A DNA stretch of 64,000 bases from Streptomyces sp. Tue6028 (GTDB taxonomy: Bacteria; Actinomycetota; Actinomycetes; Streptomycetales; Streptomycetaceae). Of the stretch, positions 44,856 to 52,453 are shown piece after piece (position 1 is the stretch's first letter; each line of letters opens with the position of its first letter). Made by a program: the position numbers and the translations under genes. A model generated the notes under the pieces. That model was not told the DNA's origin and did not search any database. It worked only from the letters and a program-made list of their open reading frames with translations. The stretch lies in assembly GCF_002300165.1 (NCBI RefSeq), contig NZ_MLCE01000026.1:248001-312000 (forward strand), written 5' to 3'.

Positions 44856-44902
44856 AAAGGCGACGGGGCGAAGGTCGTGAAGACCTTCGCCCCGTCGCCT
44901 TT
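44856..44902. terminator. Bidirectional terminator with 21-bp perfect stem
   Basis: AAAGGCGACGGGGCGAAGGT (starting at 44856, stem to 44876) pairs perfectly with 44882-44902 across a 5-base loop. The arms end in AAA and TTT, so it works in both directions between convergent genes. Confidence 0.9.
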
Positions 44903-44926
44903 GCGCGCCCCTCTTCGGGGGCGGAC

Positions 44927-45772
44927 TCACACGTCCCGGCGCTCCAGCAGCACGAACGCGCCGATGATCGCCGCGGCCGTGACCCCGGCGAGCAGGCCGA
45001 GCTGCGCCCCGCCGTGACCGCTCTCGGTGTCCAGCTGGAAGATCCGGGCGAGGGCGTTGGGCGCGTTGTACTCCTGCATCTTCTCGCCGATGGTGCGCAT
45101 GCTGTCGGACATCATCAGGAACGCGGGCATGATCGCGGGCACGAGCACCACACCGAGCATGGTGGTGATCGCTCCGGCCGAGTGGCGCAGCATCGAGCCG
45201 ACCGCGAGCGCGAGGGCCCCGAGCAGCGAGACGTACAGCGCACCCATGATCACCGAACCGCCCCAGCTGACGTCCGAGGAGCCGCCGTGCATCCCGGAGG
45301 TCATCATGCCGACGAGCGCGATCGAGAAGGCCGACACGACGAACGCCACCGCGAAGAAGATGATCAGCTTCGCGGCGAGTACCCGGTGACGCTGCGGGGA
45401 GGCCGTGAAGGTCGTACGGATCATGCCCGTGCCGTACTCGGACGAGACCACCAGGACGCCCAGGGTGATCAGGCAGATCTGCCCGAGCATCAGGCCGAAG
45501 AAGGCCGGGATGGTGTACGGGACATCGCTGAAGTCTTCGTTCGTGGTCTGCGCGGCGACCAGGAAGCCGATGCCGATCACGAGAAGCAGGAAGATACCGA
45601 GCGTCCACATCGTGGAGCGCACCGACTTGATCTTCGTCCACTCGGAGGTGAGCGCGTGACCGATGTGGGTGCGGGTGACCGGGATCGGCGAGGTGTACGA
45701 AGCGCCGGGCGCCGCCTGCCAGTTGGGGGCAGCGGCGGCCTGCTGCGGCATCGGGGGCTGGGGCGTGCTCAT
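44927..45772 (-). CDS. ABC-2 type permease, first copy
   Basis: Membrane subunit of an ABC exporter, 281 residues. A cytoplasmic N-terminus rich in Pro/Gln/Ala precedes ALTSEWTKIKSVRSTMWTLG, the conserved start of this permease subgroup. Six helices follow, with GVLVVSSEYGTGMIRTTFTASPQR as the cytoplasmic coupling segment. The C-terminus is FVLLERRDV. Its ATG overlaps the ATPase stop by 4 bp (ATGA). A clear paralogue lies at 49479-50249, with the same SEWTKIRSV and SNEYSTGMIRTSL motifs. The substrate is unknown. Confidence 0.88.
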   Translation of the reverse strand: MSTPQPPMPQQAAAAPNWQAAPGASYTSPIPVTRTHIGHALTSEWTKIKSVRSTMWTLGIFLLLVIGIGFLVAAQTTNEDFSDVPYTIPAFFGLMLGQICLITLGVLVVSSEYGTGMIRTTFTASPQRHRVLAAKLIIFFAVAFVVSAFSIALVGMMTSGMHGGSSDVSWGGSVIMGALYVSLLGALALAVGSMLRHSAGAITTMLGVVLVPAIMPAFLMMSDSMRTIGEKMQEYNAPNALARIFQLDTESGHGGAQLGLLAGVTAAAIIGAFVLLERRDV

Positions 45773-47037
45773 CGGGCGTCCTCGGGCTTGGTCAGGTCGG
45801 GTGCGGCGGCGGGAGCGACGGGAACAGCCGGTGCGGCGGGCGGTTGCGCGGGAGCCTGTGCGGGCGCCTGGGGCGCGGACTGGGCGTACGGGTTGGCGTC
45901 CGCGCCCGCGGGTGCGGACGGAGCGCCGTACGGGCCCGGAGCACCGCCCGCGGGGGCGCCGTAGGGGCCGGGCTGCCCCTGCGGCATCGAGAACGGCTGC
46001 CCGCCCTGCTGGGGCGGCGGCGGGGCGTACCAGCCCGGCTGGCCCTGGCCGGCGACCGGCATCTGCGGCTGGGGCACGGCGCCCGGCGGCAGCTCCTGCT
46101 GGAGACCGGCCTTCTGGTCGATGGTCGAGCGATAGTCGACGGCACCCTGCGTCATCCGCATGTACGCCTCCTCCAGCGAGGCCTGATGGGGCGACAGCTC
46201 CCACAGGCGTACGTCGGCGGAGTGTGCGAGATCGCTGATGCGGGGCAGCGGCAGACCGGTGACGCGCAGGGCGCCGTCCTGCTCGGGCAGCACCTGGCCG
46301 CCGGCTTCCGTCAGCGCGGCGGTGAGCTTCTCGCGCTGCTGGGGCTCGGTGTCCGGGGTGCGGACCCGGGCGAAGTCGGCCGAGTTGTGCGAGATGAAGT
46401 CCTTGATGTTCATGTCGGCGAGCAGCTGGCCGCGGCCGATCACGATCAGGTGGTCGGCGGTCAGCGCCATCTCGCTCATCAGGTGCGAGGAGACGAAGAC
46501 CGTCCGGCCCTCCGCGGCGAGGGACTTCATCAGGTTGCGGACCCAGAGGATGCCTTCGGGGTCGAGACCGTTGACCGGTTCGTCGAAGAGCAGCACCTGC
46601 GGGTCGCCGAGGAGCGCGGCGGCGATGCCGAGCCGCTGCCCCATGCCGAGAGAGAAGCCCTTGGAGCGCTTCCTGGCGACGTCCTGGAGGCCGACGACAC
46701 CGAGCACCTCGTCCACCCGGCGGGCGGGGATGCCGGACAGCTGGGCCAGGCACAGCAGATGGTTGCGGGCGTGGCGGCCACCGTGCACGGCCTTGGCGTC
46801 GAGCAGCGCGCCGACCTGACGGGGCGCGTTCGGCAGCTTGCGGTAGGGGAAGCCGCCGATGGTCACATGCCCCGAGGTGGGGTTGTCCAGGCCGAGGATC
46901 ATCCGCATGGTGGTCGACTTGCCCGAGCCGTTGGGCCCGAGGAAGCCGGTGACGGCGCCCGGCCGCACCTGGAAGGAAAGGTTGTACACGGCCGTCTTGG
47001 CGCCGTAGCGCTTCGTCAGGCCGACTGCCTCGATCAT
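45769..47037 (-). CDS. ABC transporter ATPase with long Pro/Gly/Gln-rich tail, first copy
   Basis: ATPase partner of the preceding permease, 422 residues. The core (1-300) has Walker A GFLGPNGSGKSTTMRMI, the degenerate signature FSLGMGQRLGIAAALL, Walker B VLLFDEPVNGLDPEG and switch histidine VFVSSHLMSEMAL. After the family C-terminal domain, about 110 residues are Pro/Gly/Gln/Ala-rich (QPGWYAPPPPQQGGQPF), probably disordered; the paralogue at 50252-51220 lacks this tail. ATG 47037 is preceded by GCGGAGC, with GTG 47046 as an alternative start. Confidence 0.88.
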   Translation of the reverse strand: MIEAVGLTKRYGAKTAVYNLSFQVRPGAVTGFLGPNGSGKSTTMRMILGLDNPTSGHVTIGGFPYRKLPNAPRQVGALLDAKAVHGGRHARNHLLCLAQLSGIPARRVDEVLGVVGLQDVARKRSKGFSLGMGQRLGIAAALLGDPQVLLFDEPVNGLDPEGILWVRNLMKSLAAEGRTVFVSSHLMSEMALTADHLIVIGRGQLLADMNIKDFISHNSADFARVRTPDTEPQQREKLTAALTEAGGQVLPEQDGALRVTGLPLPRISDLAHSADVRLWELSPHQASLEEAYMRMTQGAVDYRSTIDQKAGLQQELPPGAVPQPQMPVAGQGQPGWYAPPPPQQGGQPFSMPQGQPGPYGAPAGGAPGPYGAPSAPAGADANPYAQSAPQAPAQAPAQPPAAPAVPVAPAAAPDLTKPEDAR

Positions 47038-47305
47038 GCTCCGCACCCATCGAAAGGTTCAGGACGTCGGGGCACACGCCCCCGTAAGGGTTAGGAGGAT
47101 ATCGGGGCGCTGACGGTTCCACTCAAGGGAAAGTAAAACTACGCAGGTCACACGCTCGCGTTGTCAGGTACGCGTCTTCGCAGGCCAGGGGCGAAACGGA
47201 ACCCCGAGGGGCAGAAACCGCCGTGTTCCGGCAACGTCCCGAAGGGCCCGGAGACACGCCACCCGGACCCCCGGTGCCCCGCCCGGTGTGCGCCATCGGT
47301 GTGCG

Positions 47306-48187
47306 CTACGGCAGCGAGTCGCCCAACGGCGGCAGGTCGTCGTACAGCCGCAGGTCCGCAGAATCGTCGACGTAGGGCAGGAAGTCGGTCTGCGGCAGGA
47401 CCCAGCCCTCCTCGCCGAAGACCAGCGTGCCCTGCTCCCGCAGCGACCGGTCGGCTCCGGCCCGCCGCACCCAGGTGGCCGGGTCGGGCCCGAGCAGGTC
47501 GCGCAGCCGCGCCGAGTCGGCGAGCAGGTGGGCGAGCAGCTCGGCCTGGTCGCCGCCGCCCGCGCGCGGCCGTCCGGTGGCCGGGTCGGCGAGCACACCG
47601 TGCGCGCTGAAGTAGATGTACGCGCCGCCGAGGCGCTCCCCGGACGGCATCGTCATCGCGAACGTGTCGCCGGGGAGTATCGCCCGCCGATAGTCGGGGA
47701 ACTCGGTGTCGTCGACCGCCTTCAGCTGCGTCGAGTCCAGCCAGGTCACCACCAGCGTGGCCGAGGCGGCCCGGTCCACGTAGGGCGTCCCCGCCACATA
47801 GCCCGCCGGGCTGATGTGCCCCGAGCAGCCCACCGCGATGCCGTGCACCCGCACCGGGACCATCGGCACCGTCGCGGGGATCCCGAGCCGGGTCAGCTTG
47901 TGGGCGACCTGGCCGGGGGAGGCGTTGGAGCCGACGGCGATGACCGGGTGGCGGCGCCCCGTCACCACCTGACCGAGGTCGGCGAGCGCCTCGTCGAGCC
48001 GCTGCTGCTCCTGCCGCTCCTCCACGTACCACTCACCCAGGCGCAGCGGCCGTACGTCGAGCTGGAGCAGCTCCCCGCCGGTCAGCAGGGACGGCTCCGT
48101 CGTGGGGCGGCCGGGATAGGTCAGCGGCTTCTTCGCGGGCACGTCGTCCAGGCCCAGCGCCTCGAGGCTTCGGTCCTTCGTCGTCAC
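47306..48187 (-). CDS. Conserved hypothetical protein
   Basis: A 293-residue soluble protein I cannot assign. The GTG at 48187 follows GGAAGG by eight bases; the longer in-frame reading to 48298 has no ribosome site. No membrane helix or signal is present. Notable stretches are VIAVGSNASPGQVAHKLTRLG, which recalls the YGSN loop of gamma-glutamylcyclotransferase-like folds, GIAVGCSGHISPAGYVAGTPY, and ERLGGAYIYFSAHGVLADP. These suggest a folded enzyme rather than a regulator. It is divergent from the channel-like gene and lies between the two ABC pairs. Confidence 0.7.
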   Translation of the reverse strand: MTTKDRSLEALGLDDVPAKKPLTYPGRPTTEPSLLTGGELLQLDVRPLRLGEWYVEERQEQQRLDEALADLGQVVTGRRHPVIAVGSNASPGQVAHKLTRLGIPATVPMVPVRVHGIAVGCSGHISPAGYVAGTPYVDRAASATLVVTWLDSTQLKAVDDTEFPDYRRAILPGDTFAMTMPSGERLGGAYIYFSAHGVLADPATGRPRAGGGDQAELLAHLLADSARLRDLLGPDPATWVRRAGADRSLREQGTLVFGEEGWVLPQTDFLPYVDDSADLRLYDDLPPLGDSLP

Positions 48188-48356
48188 GGTGACGCCCTTC
48201 CGGGGTGGTCGCGCGATACGGGCACAGCCTTCCACGCGGGATGTACCCGGGGCGGGGGCTCGTCTCCCCACGTGGACGGGGTTGGCCGGAACGGACACCG
48301 GGAATGATGCCGTCCCATTGTACGAGTGGGACCAAGTCGGTTACGGGGGATGTGAG

Positions 48357-49361
48357 TTGAGCTTACAGAGGCGCTCGGGGCGAGGCCGGGTGCATCCGCG
48401 GTTCCGTACGTCCGTTCGCTGGTGGATCGCCGGCCGCACGGTCCACGCCCTGGTGCTGATGACGCTCGGCGCGCTGGCCGGGCTCTCCGTGCTCATCGCG
48501 GTCGGGTGGACCCTGACCGAGCACTCGACGCGGTCGATGGCGCAGCGCTTCTCGGACGGCGAGCGGCTCTTCGACCTCAGCCTGTCCGTGCTGCGCGCCA
48601 GCGTCGGCACCGACAACCTCAACCCCGAACCGGACAGCACCGCGCACCAGCTGCTCGCCACGGTCGCCTCCGTCACCGGCGCGCTGGCGCCCGCGGTGCT
48701 CCTCGGCATCGTCCTGATCAAGCTGTTCGCGCTGCGGCCCTTCGTCTGGCGGCAGCGGGCCAGCATCTCGCACGCCTGGACCGCGGACTTCCCCGGCTAC
48801 TCGCGTCGGCACGCCCACAGCGACGACGCGATCATCGCCGTCCGCTTCTACAACCGATTCGACAACCTCTCGGTCGTGGACCTGCGGGCCCGGGCGCACC
48901 TGCGCTACCTGGAGGAGTCCCCGCACGACGGCAGCCTCGTGATCTACAAGCAGTGGCTGAAGGTGCTGGACGCGCAGGGCGAGCCTGCCGACGAGCGCTA
49001 CTGGCTCGCGGTCGAGCGCGGGGCGCCGTTCACCGTGTGGATACCAGTCCAGGCGCCGGTGTCCGAGCTGCCGTTCCGGCACATCCAGGGCAAGGACCTG
49101 TCGGACTCCCGCGGTGTGAAACTGCTCGTGCGGCTGACCGCGCGGACCGTGGGCCTGGGCACCGAGGTCGCCGACGAGCGCTGGTTCGACCTGGAGGCCG
49201 GCGACTTCGAGCTCGGCCGCTTCGTGCCCCTCCAGCCCGAACTCGACAAGGACGTCTGGCGCTGGGAGGGGTGGACGGACTTCGACGGCCTGCTGGCACC
49301 ACGCCCGGACGGCCGGGACCCTGACGCACCCCGCCCGGACGGCCGGGGTCCTGACGACTGA
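48357..49361 (+). CDS. Two-TM protein resembling an inward-rectifier K+ channel with degenerate filter
   Basis: A 334-residue protein. Helix 1 (about 29-51) and helix 2 (99-124) flank a pore-like segment, LFDLSLSVLRASVGTDNLNP (71-90). This parallels the Kir/KirBac segment ending in ATVGYGDMxP, but the filter TVGYG is replaced by SVGTD. The C-terminal domain (about 140-300) is beta-rich and follows the Kir order: VRFYNRFDNLSVVDLRARAHL, then VWIPVQAPVSELPF, then the LTARTVGLGTEVADERWFD region. The fold assignment is my inference from this pattern. TTG 48357 follows GGGGGA by seven bases; GTG 48390 is also possible. The tail repeats PRPDGR. It may be a non-selective or inactive channel relative. 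Confidence 0.6.
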   Translation: MSLQRRSGRGRVHPRFRTSVRWWIAGRTVHALVLMTLGALAGLSVLIAVGWTLTEHSTRSMAQRFSDGERLFDLSLSVLRASVGTDNLNPEPDSTAHQLLATVASVTGALAPAVLLGIVLIKLFALRPFVWRQRASISHAWTADFPGYSRRHAHSDDAIIAVRFYNRFDNLSVVDLRARAHLRYLEESPHDGSLVIYKQWLKVLDAQGEPADERYWLAVERGAPFTVWIPVQAPVSELPFRHIQGKDLSDSRGVKLLVRLTARTVGLGTEVADERWFDLEAGDFELGRFVPLQPELDKDVWRWEGWTDFDGLLAPRPDGRDPDAPRPDGRGPDD

Positions 49362-49478
49362 GGGCCGGGACCGCCCGGACGGCGAGACCGTGAAGGCCGT
49401 GAGGGGCCGCCGGAGCCCGGCCCGGACGACGAGGACTCGTACGGCCGTGAGGCGGTGCGGCCCGCCGCCCGCTGAGCG

Positions 49479-50249
49479 TTACGCGTCCCGCTTCTTCAGC
49501 AGTGCGTACCCCCCGAGCAGCGCCGCGATCACCCACAGCACCATGATCCCGAAGCCGCCCCAGGGCCCGTACGGGGTGTCGTCGCCCAGTGGCGTCACCA
49601 CCTGCATGATCTTGCTGCCGGCCTGGTCGGGCAGATAGCGGCCCACCTTCTTGGTCGCGGAGACCGCGCCCAGGATGTTGGAGATCAGGAAGAAGAACGG
49701 CATCAGGATGCCCAGCGAGAGCATCGGACTGCGCAGCATCGTCGCGACGCCCATCGAGAACACGGCGATCAGCGTCATGTACAGCCCGCCGCCGATCACC
49801 GCGCGCAGGACACCGGTGTCGCCGATCGACGCCCGGTGCGGGCCGAGCGCGGCCTGACCGAGGAAGAAGGCGACGAAGCTGGTGACGAGGCCGACCACGA
49901 GGGCGAGCACCGCGGCGACCGTGATCTTGCCGGACAGGAACATGCCGCGCTGTGGTACCGCGGCGAGCGACGTACGGATCATGCCGGTGCTGTACTCGTT
50001 GCTCACCACCAGCACCCCGAACACGATCATCGCCAGCTGCCCGAGGCTCATGCCGGCGAAGCTGATGAACGTGGGGTCGAAGGACAGCCGGTCCTTCACG
50101 CTCATCCGGTCGAACTCGTTCTTCGACAGCAGTGAGATCAGGATGCCCAGGGCGATCGTGACGACCGCGGCGAGACTCAGGGTCCACACCGTCGACGAGA
50201 CCGACCGGATCTTGGTCCACTCGGACCGCAGGACCTGGGACGCGGCCAT
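49479..50249 (-). CDS. ABC-2 type permease, second copy
   Basis: A 256-residue permease with six membrane helices, paralogous to 44927-45772. It starts MAASQVLRSEWTKIRSVSSTVWTLSLAAVVTIALG and has the coupling segment VLVVSNEYSTGMIRTSLAAVPQRG. The C-terminus ALLKKRDA parallels the LERRDV of the first copy. The start ATG 50249 is two bases after the ATPase stop, with GAGGGGGG before it. It lacks the Pro/Gln-rich N-terminal extension of its paralogue. Confidence 0.88.
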   Translation of the reverse strand: MAASQVLRSEWTKIRSVSSTVWTLSLAAVVTIALGILISLLSKNEFDRMSVKDRLSFDPTFISFAGMSLGQLAMIVFGVLVVSNEYSTGMIRTSLAAVPQRGMFLSGKITVAAVLALVVGLVTSFVAFFLGQAALGPHRASIGDTGVLRAVIGGGLYMTLIAVFSMGVATMLRSPMLSLGILMPFFFLISNILGAVSATKKVGRYLPDQAGSKIMQVVTPLGDDTPYGPWGGFGIMVLWVIAALLGGYALLKKRDA

Positions 50250-50251
50250 GG

Positions 50252-51220
50252 TCAGGCCCCCCTCTTCCAGTCGCTGCCCCACTCCCGGCGGGGCTCCGGC
50301 GGTGCGTGCGGGGTGTCCGCGTGCGCGTGGTACTCCACCGACTCCGCGGTCAGCTGCATGAAGGCCTCCTCCAGGGAGGCCTGCTGCGGACTGAGCTCGT
50401 GCAGCACGATCTGGTGCTGGGCGGCCAGCTCACCGATGTGCTCCGGCTTGCCGCCGTCCACTTCCAGCGTGCCGCTGCCCGACTCGACGACGGTGATGCC
50501 CGCGCCGTGCAGCACGTCGAGCAGCCGCTCGCGCTGCGGGGAGCGGATCCGCACGTAGGACCGCGAGTTCTGCTGGATGAAGTCCGCCATGGACGTGTCG
50601 GCGAGCAGCCGGCCCTGGCCGATGACGACCAGGTGGTCGGCGGTCAGCGCCATCTCGCTCATCAGGTGCGAGGAGACGAAGACCGTACGCCCCTGGGCGG
50701 CCAGGGACTTCATCAGGTTGCGGATCCAGTGGATGCCCTCGGGGTCGAGGCCGTTGACCGGTTCGTCGAACATCAGGATCCGCGGGTCGCCGAGCAGCGC
50801 GCCCGCGATGCCGAGCCGCTGGCCCATGCCGAGCGAGAAGCCCTTCGCCTTCTTCCTCGCCACCGCCGTGAGCCCCACCGTGTCGAGGACCTCGTGCACC
50901 CGCGCCCTCGGGATGCCGTTGCTCTGGGCCAGACACAGCAGGTGGTTGAAGGCGCTGCGCCCGCCGTGCATGGCCTTCGCGTCCAGCAGGGCGCCGATGT
51001 ACTTGAGCGGGTCCTTGAGATGGTCGTAGTGGCGGCCGTCGATCCGTACGTCGCCCGTGGTGGGGTGGTCGAGCCCGAGCACCATCCGCATCGTGGTGGA
51101 CTTGCCGGCGCCGTTCGGGCCGAGGAAGCCCGTCACGATGCCCGGTCTGACGGTGAAGGAGAGGTTGTTGACCGCCACCTTCTCGCCGTACCGCTTGGTC
51201 AGCCCCACGAGTTCGATCAT
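50252..51220 (-). CDS. ABC transporter ATPase, second copy
   Basis: ATPase partner of the second permease, 322 residues. Walker A is GFLGPNGAGKSTTMRMV, the signature FSLGMGQRLGIAGALL, Walker B ILMFDEPVNGLDPEG and the switch VFVSSHLMSEMAL; the whole core is very close to the ATPase at 45769-47037, so the two arose by duplication. The C-terminal tail is short. No ribosome site is seen before ATG 51220, while TAGCGT lies about eight bases upstream on the coding strand, so the message may be leaderless. Confidence 0.88.
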   Translation of the reverse strand: MIELVGLTKRYGEKVAVNNLSFTVRPGIVTGFLGPNGAGKSTTMRMVLGLDHPTTGDVRIDGRHYDHLKDPLKYIGALLDAKAMHGGRSAFNHLLCLAQSNGIPRARVHEVLDTVGLTAVARKKAKGFSLGMGQRLGIAGALLGDPRILMFDEPVNGLDPEGIHWIRNLMKSLAAQGRTVFVSSHLMSEMALTADHLVVIGQGRLLADTSMADFIQQNSRSYVRIRSPQRERLLDVLHGAGITVVESGSGTLEVDGGKPEHIGELAAQHQIVLHELSPQQASLEEAFMQLTAESVEYHAHADTPHAPPEPRREWGSDWKRGA

Positions 51221-51278
51221 GCGGCCACGCTAAGACGGGGTGCAGGGGCCTGCCACTTGAGCATCCCGGCACGACGAA

Positions 51279-51309
51279 GGCCCGCACCCCCGAGGAGAGA
51301 GTGCGGGCC
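51279..51309 (-). terminator. Terminator after filP
   Basis: GGCCCGCAC (51279-51287) pairs with 51301-51309 (9 bp), 27 bp past the filP stop on the minus strand. Confidence 0.65.
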
Positions 51310-51335
51310 TGCGGCGTCGTCAGCCGGTCCTGCGA

Positions 51336-52271
51336 TTACCGGGACTGCTGGGCCGGAACACCACGGGAGATCGGCTCGTCCTCGGCCGGCGTGCCGGCAG
51401 CGGCCACCGCGGCGCCCGTGAGCGTCGCGAGCATCTCGCGGACGTTGGTGAGCTGGGCGTTGATCGAGTCGCGGCGGTTGGTGAGAGCCGCGAGCTCGCG
51501 CTCGGATTCCGAACGGATCCGGTCGGCCTTGGCGTTCGCGTCGGCCACGATGTCCTCGGCCTGGCGCTGAGCCGTCTCCACCGTCTGGCGGGCGCGGCGC
51601 TCGGCGTCCGTGCGCAGCTTCTCGGCCTCCAGGCGGAGCTGCTCGGCGCGGTGCTCGATCTCCGCGAGACGCTTCTCGGCCTTGGCCTGACGCGAGGCCA
51701 GGTCCCGCTCCGACTGCTCGCGGCGCTTGGCGAGGTTCGTCTCGAAGTCCGCGGCGGCCTGCGCGGCCTTGGCGCGGGTCTCCTCGAAGAGGGCGTCCGC
51801 CTCCTCACGCTTGGACTGCGCGTCCTTCTGCGCGTCGGAGCGCAGCTGGGAGGCGTCGCTCTTGGCCTTCTCGACGATCCGGACGCCCTCGTCCTCCGCC
51901 TTGGCCTTGCGGTCCGCGGCGAACGATTCCGCGTCGTTGCGCACCTGCTGGGCCGCCGACTCGGCGAGCTCGCGGTGCTGCTCGGAAGCGCGACGGGCCT
52001 CCTCGCGCAGGTCCTTCGCCTCCTCCTCGGCGAGGCGGAGGATCTTCTCGACCCGCGCGCCGAGACCCGCGTACGACGGCTCCGCGTCGGTGACCTGGGC
52101 CTGGGCGTTCTGCGTTTCGAGGTGGAGCTCCTCGATGCGCTTTTCCAGAGCAGTGATGCGGGCCAGAGCGCTGTCACGGTCGGAGACAAGCTTCGAGATG
52201 CGTTCGTCCACCTGCGCGCGGTCGTACCCACGCCGCACAAGCTCGAAGCCGTAGGGGGAAGTGTCGCTCAT
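51336..52271 (-). CDS. filP: Coiled-coil filament protein FilP
   Basis: A 311-residue coiled-coil protein matching FilP of S. coelicolor, an intermediate-filament-like protein that forms a network behind growing hyphal tips and stiffens them. The N-terminus SPYGFELVRRGYDRAQVDERI resembles the DivIVA start. Residues about 20-285 are continuous heptads, e.g. KRREQSERDLASRQAKAEKRLAEIEHRAEQL and AEDIVADANAKADRIRSESERELAAL. A short Ala-rich tail ends VPAQQSR. The related scy gene lies directly upstream, and both act with DivIVA at the tip. Older annotations call such proteins cellulose-binding. Confidence 0.95.
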   Translation of the reverse strand: MSDTSPYGFELVRRGYDRAQVDERISKLVSDRDSALARITALEKRIEELHLETQNAQAQVTDAEPSYAGLGARVEKILRLAEEEAKDLREEARRASEQHRELAESAAQQVRNDAESFAADRKAKAEDEGVRIVEKAKSDASQLRSDAQKDAQSKREEADALFEETRAKAAQAAADFETNLAKRREQSERDLASRQAKAEKRLAEIEHRAEQLRLEAEKLRTDAERRARQTVETAQRQAEDIVADANAKADRIRSESERELAALTNRRDSINAQLTNVREMLATLTGAAVAAAGTPAEDEPISRGVPAQQSR

Positions 52272-52453
52272 GGGGTTCCTGTCGAATGAGACCGGTGAGG
52301 TGATAGGGGAATCCTAGGGGCCAAAGCGGTGTGTCATCGAGCGGATACGTGTTTGATCTGGAGAATGACACTCCTTTTGGGTGGCTAGCTGTCGGAGGGC
52401 TTGCCAGAGCCTGTGTGAAAGGTCCCGGCAAAGCACGGAATCGGTGCTTCTGG

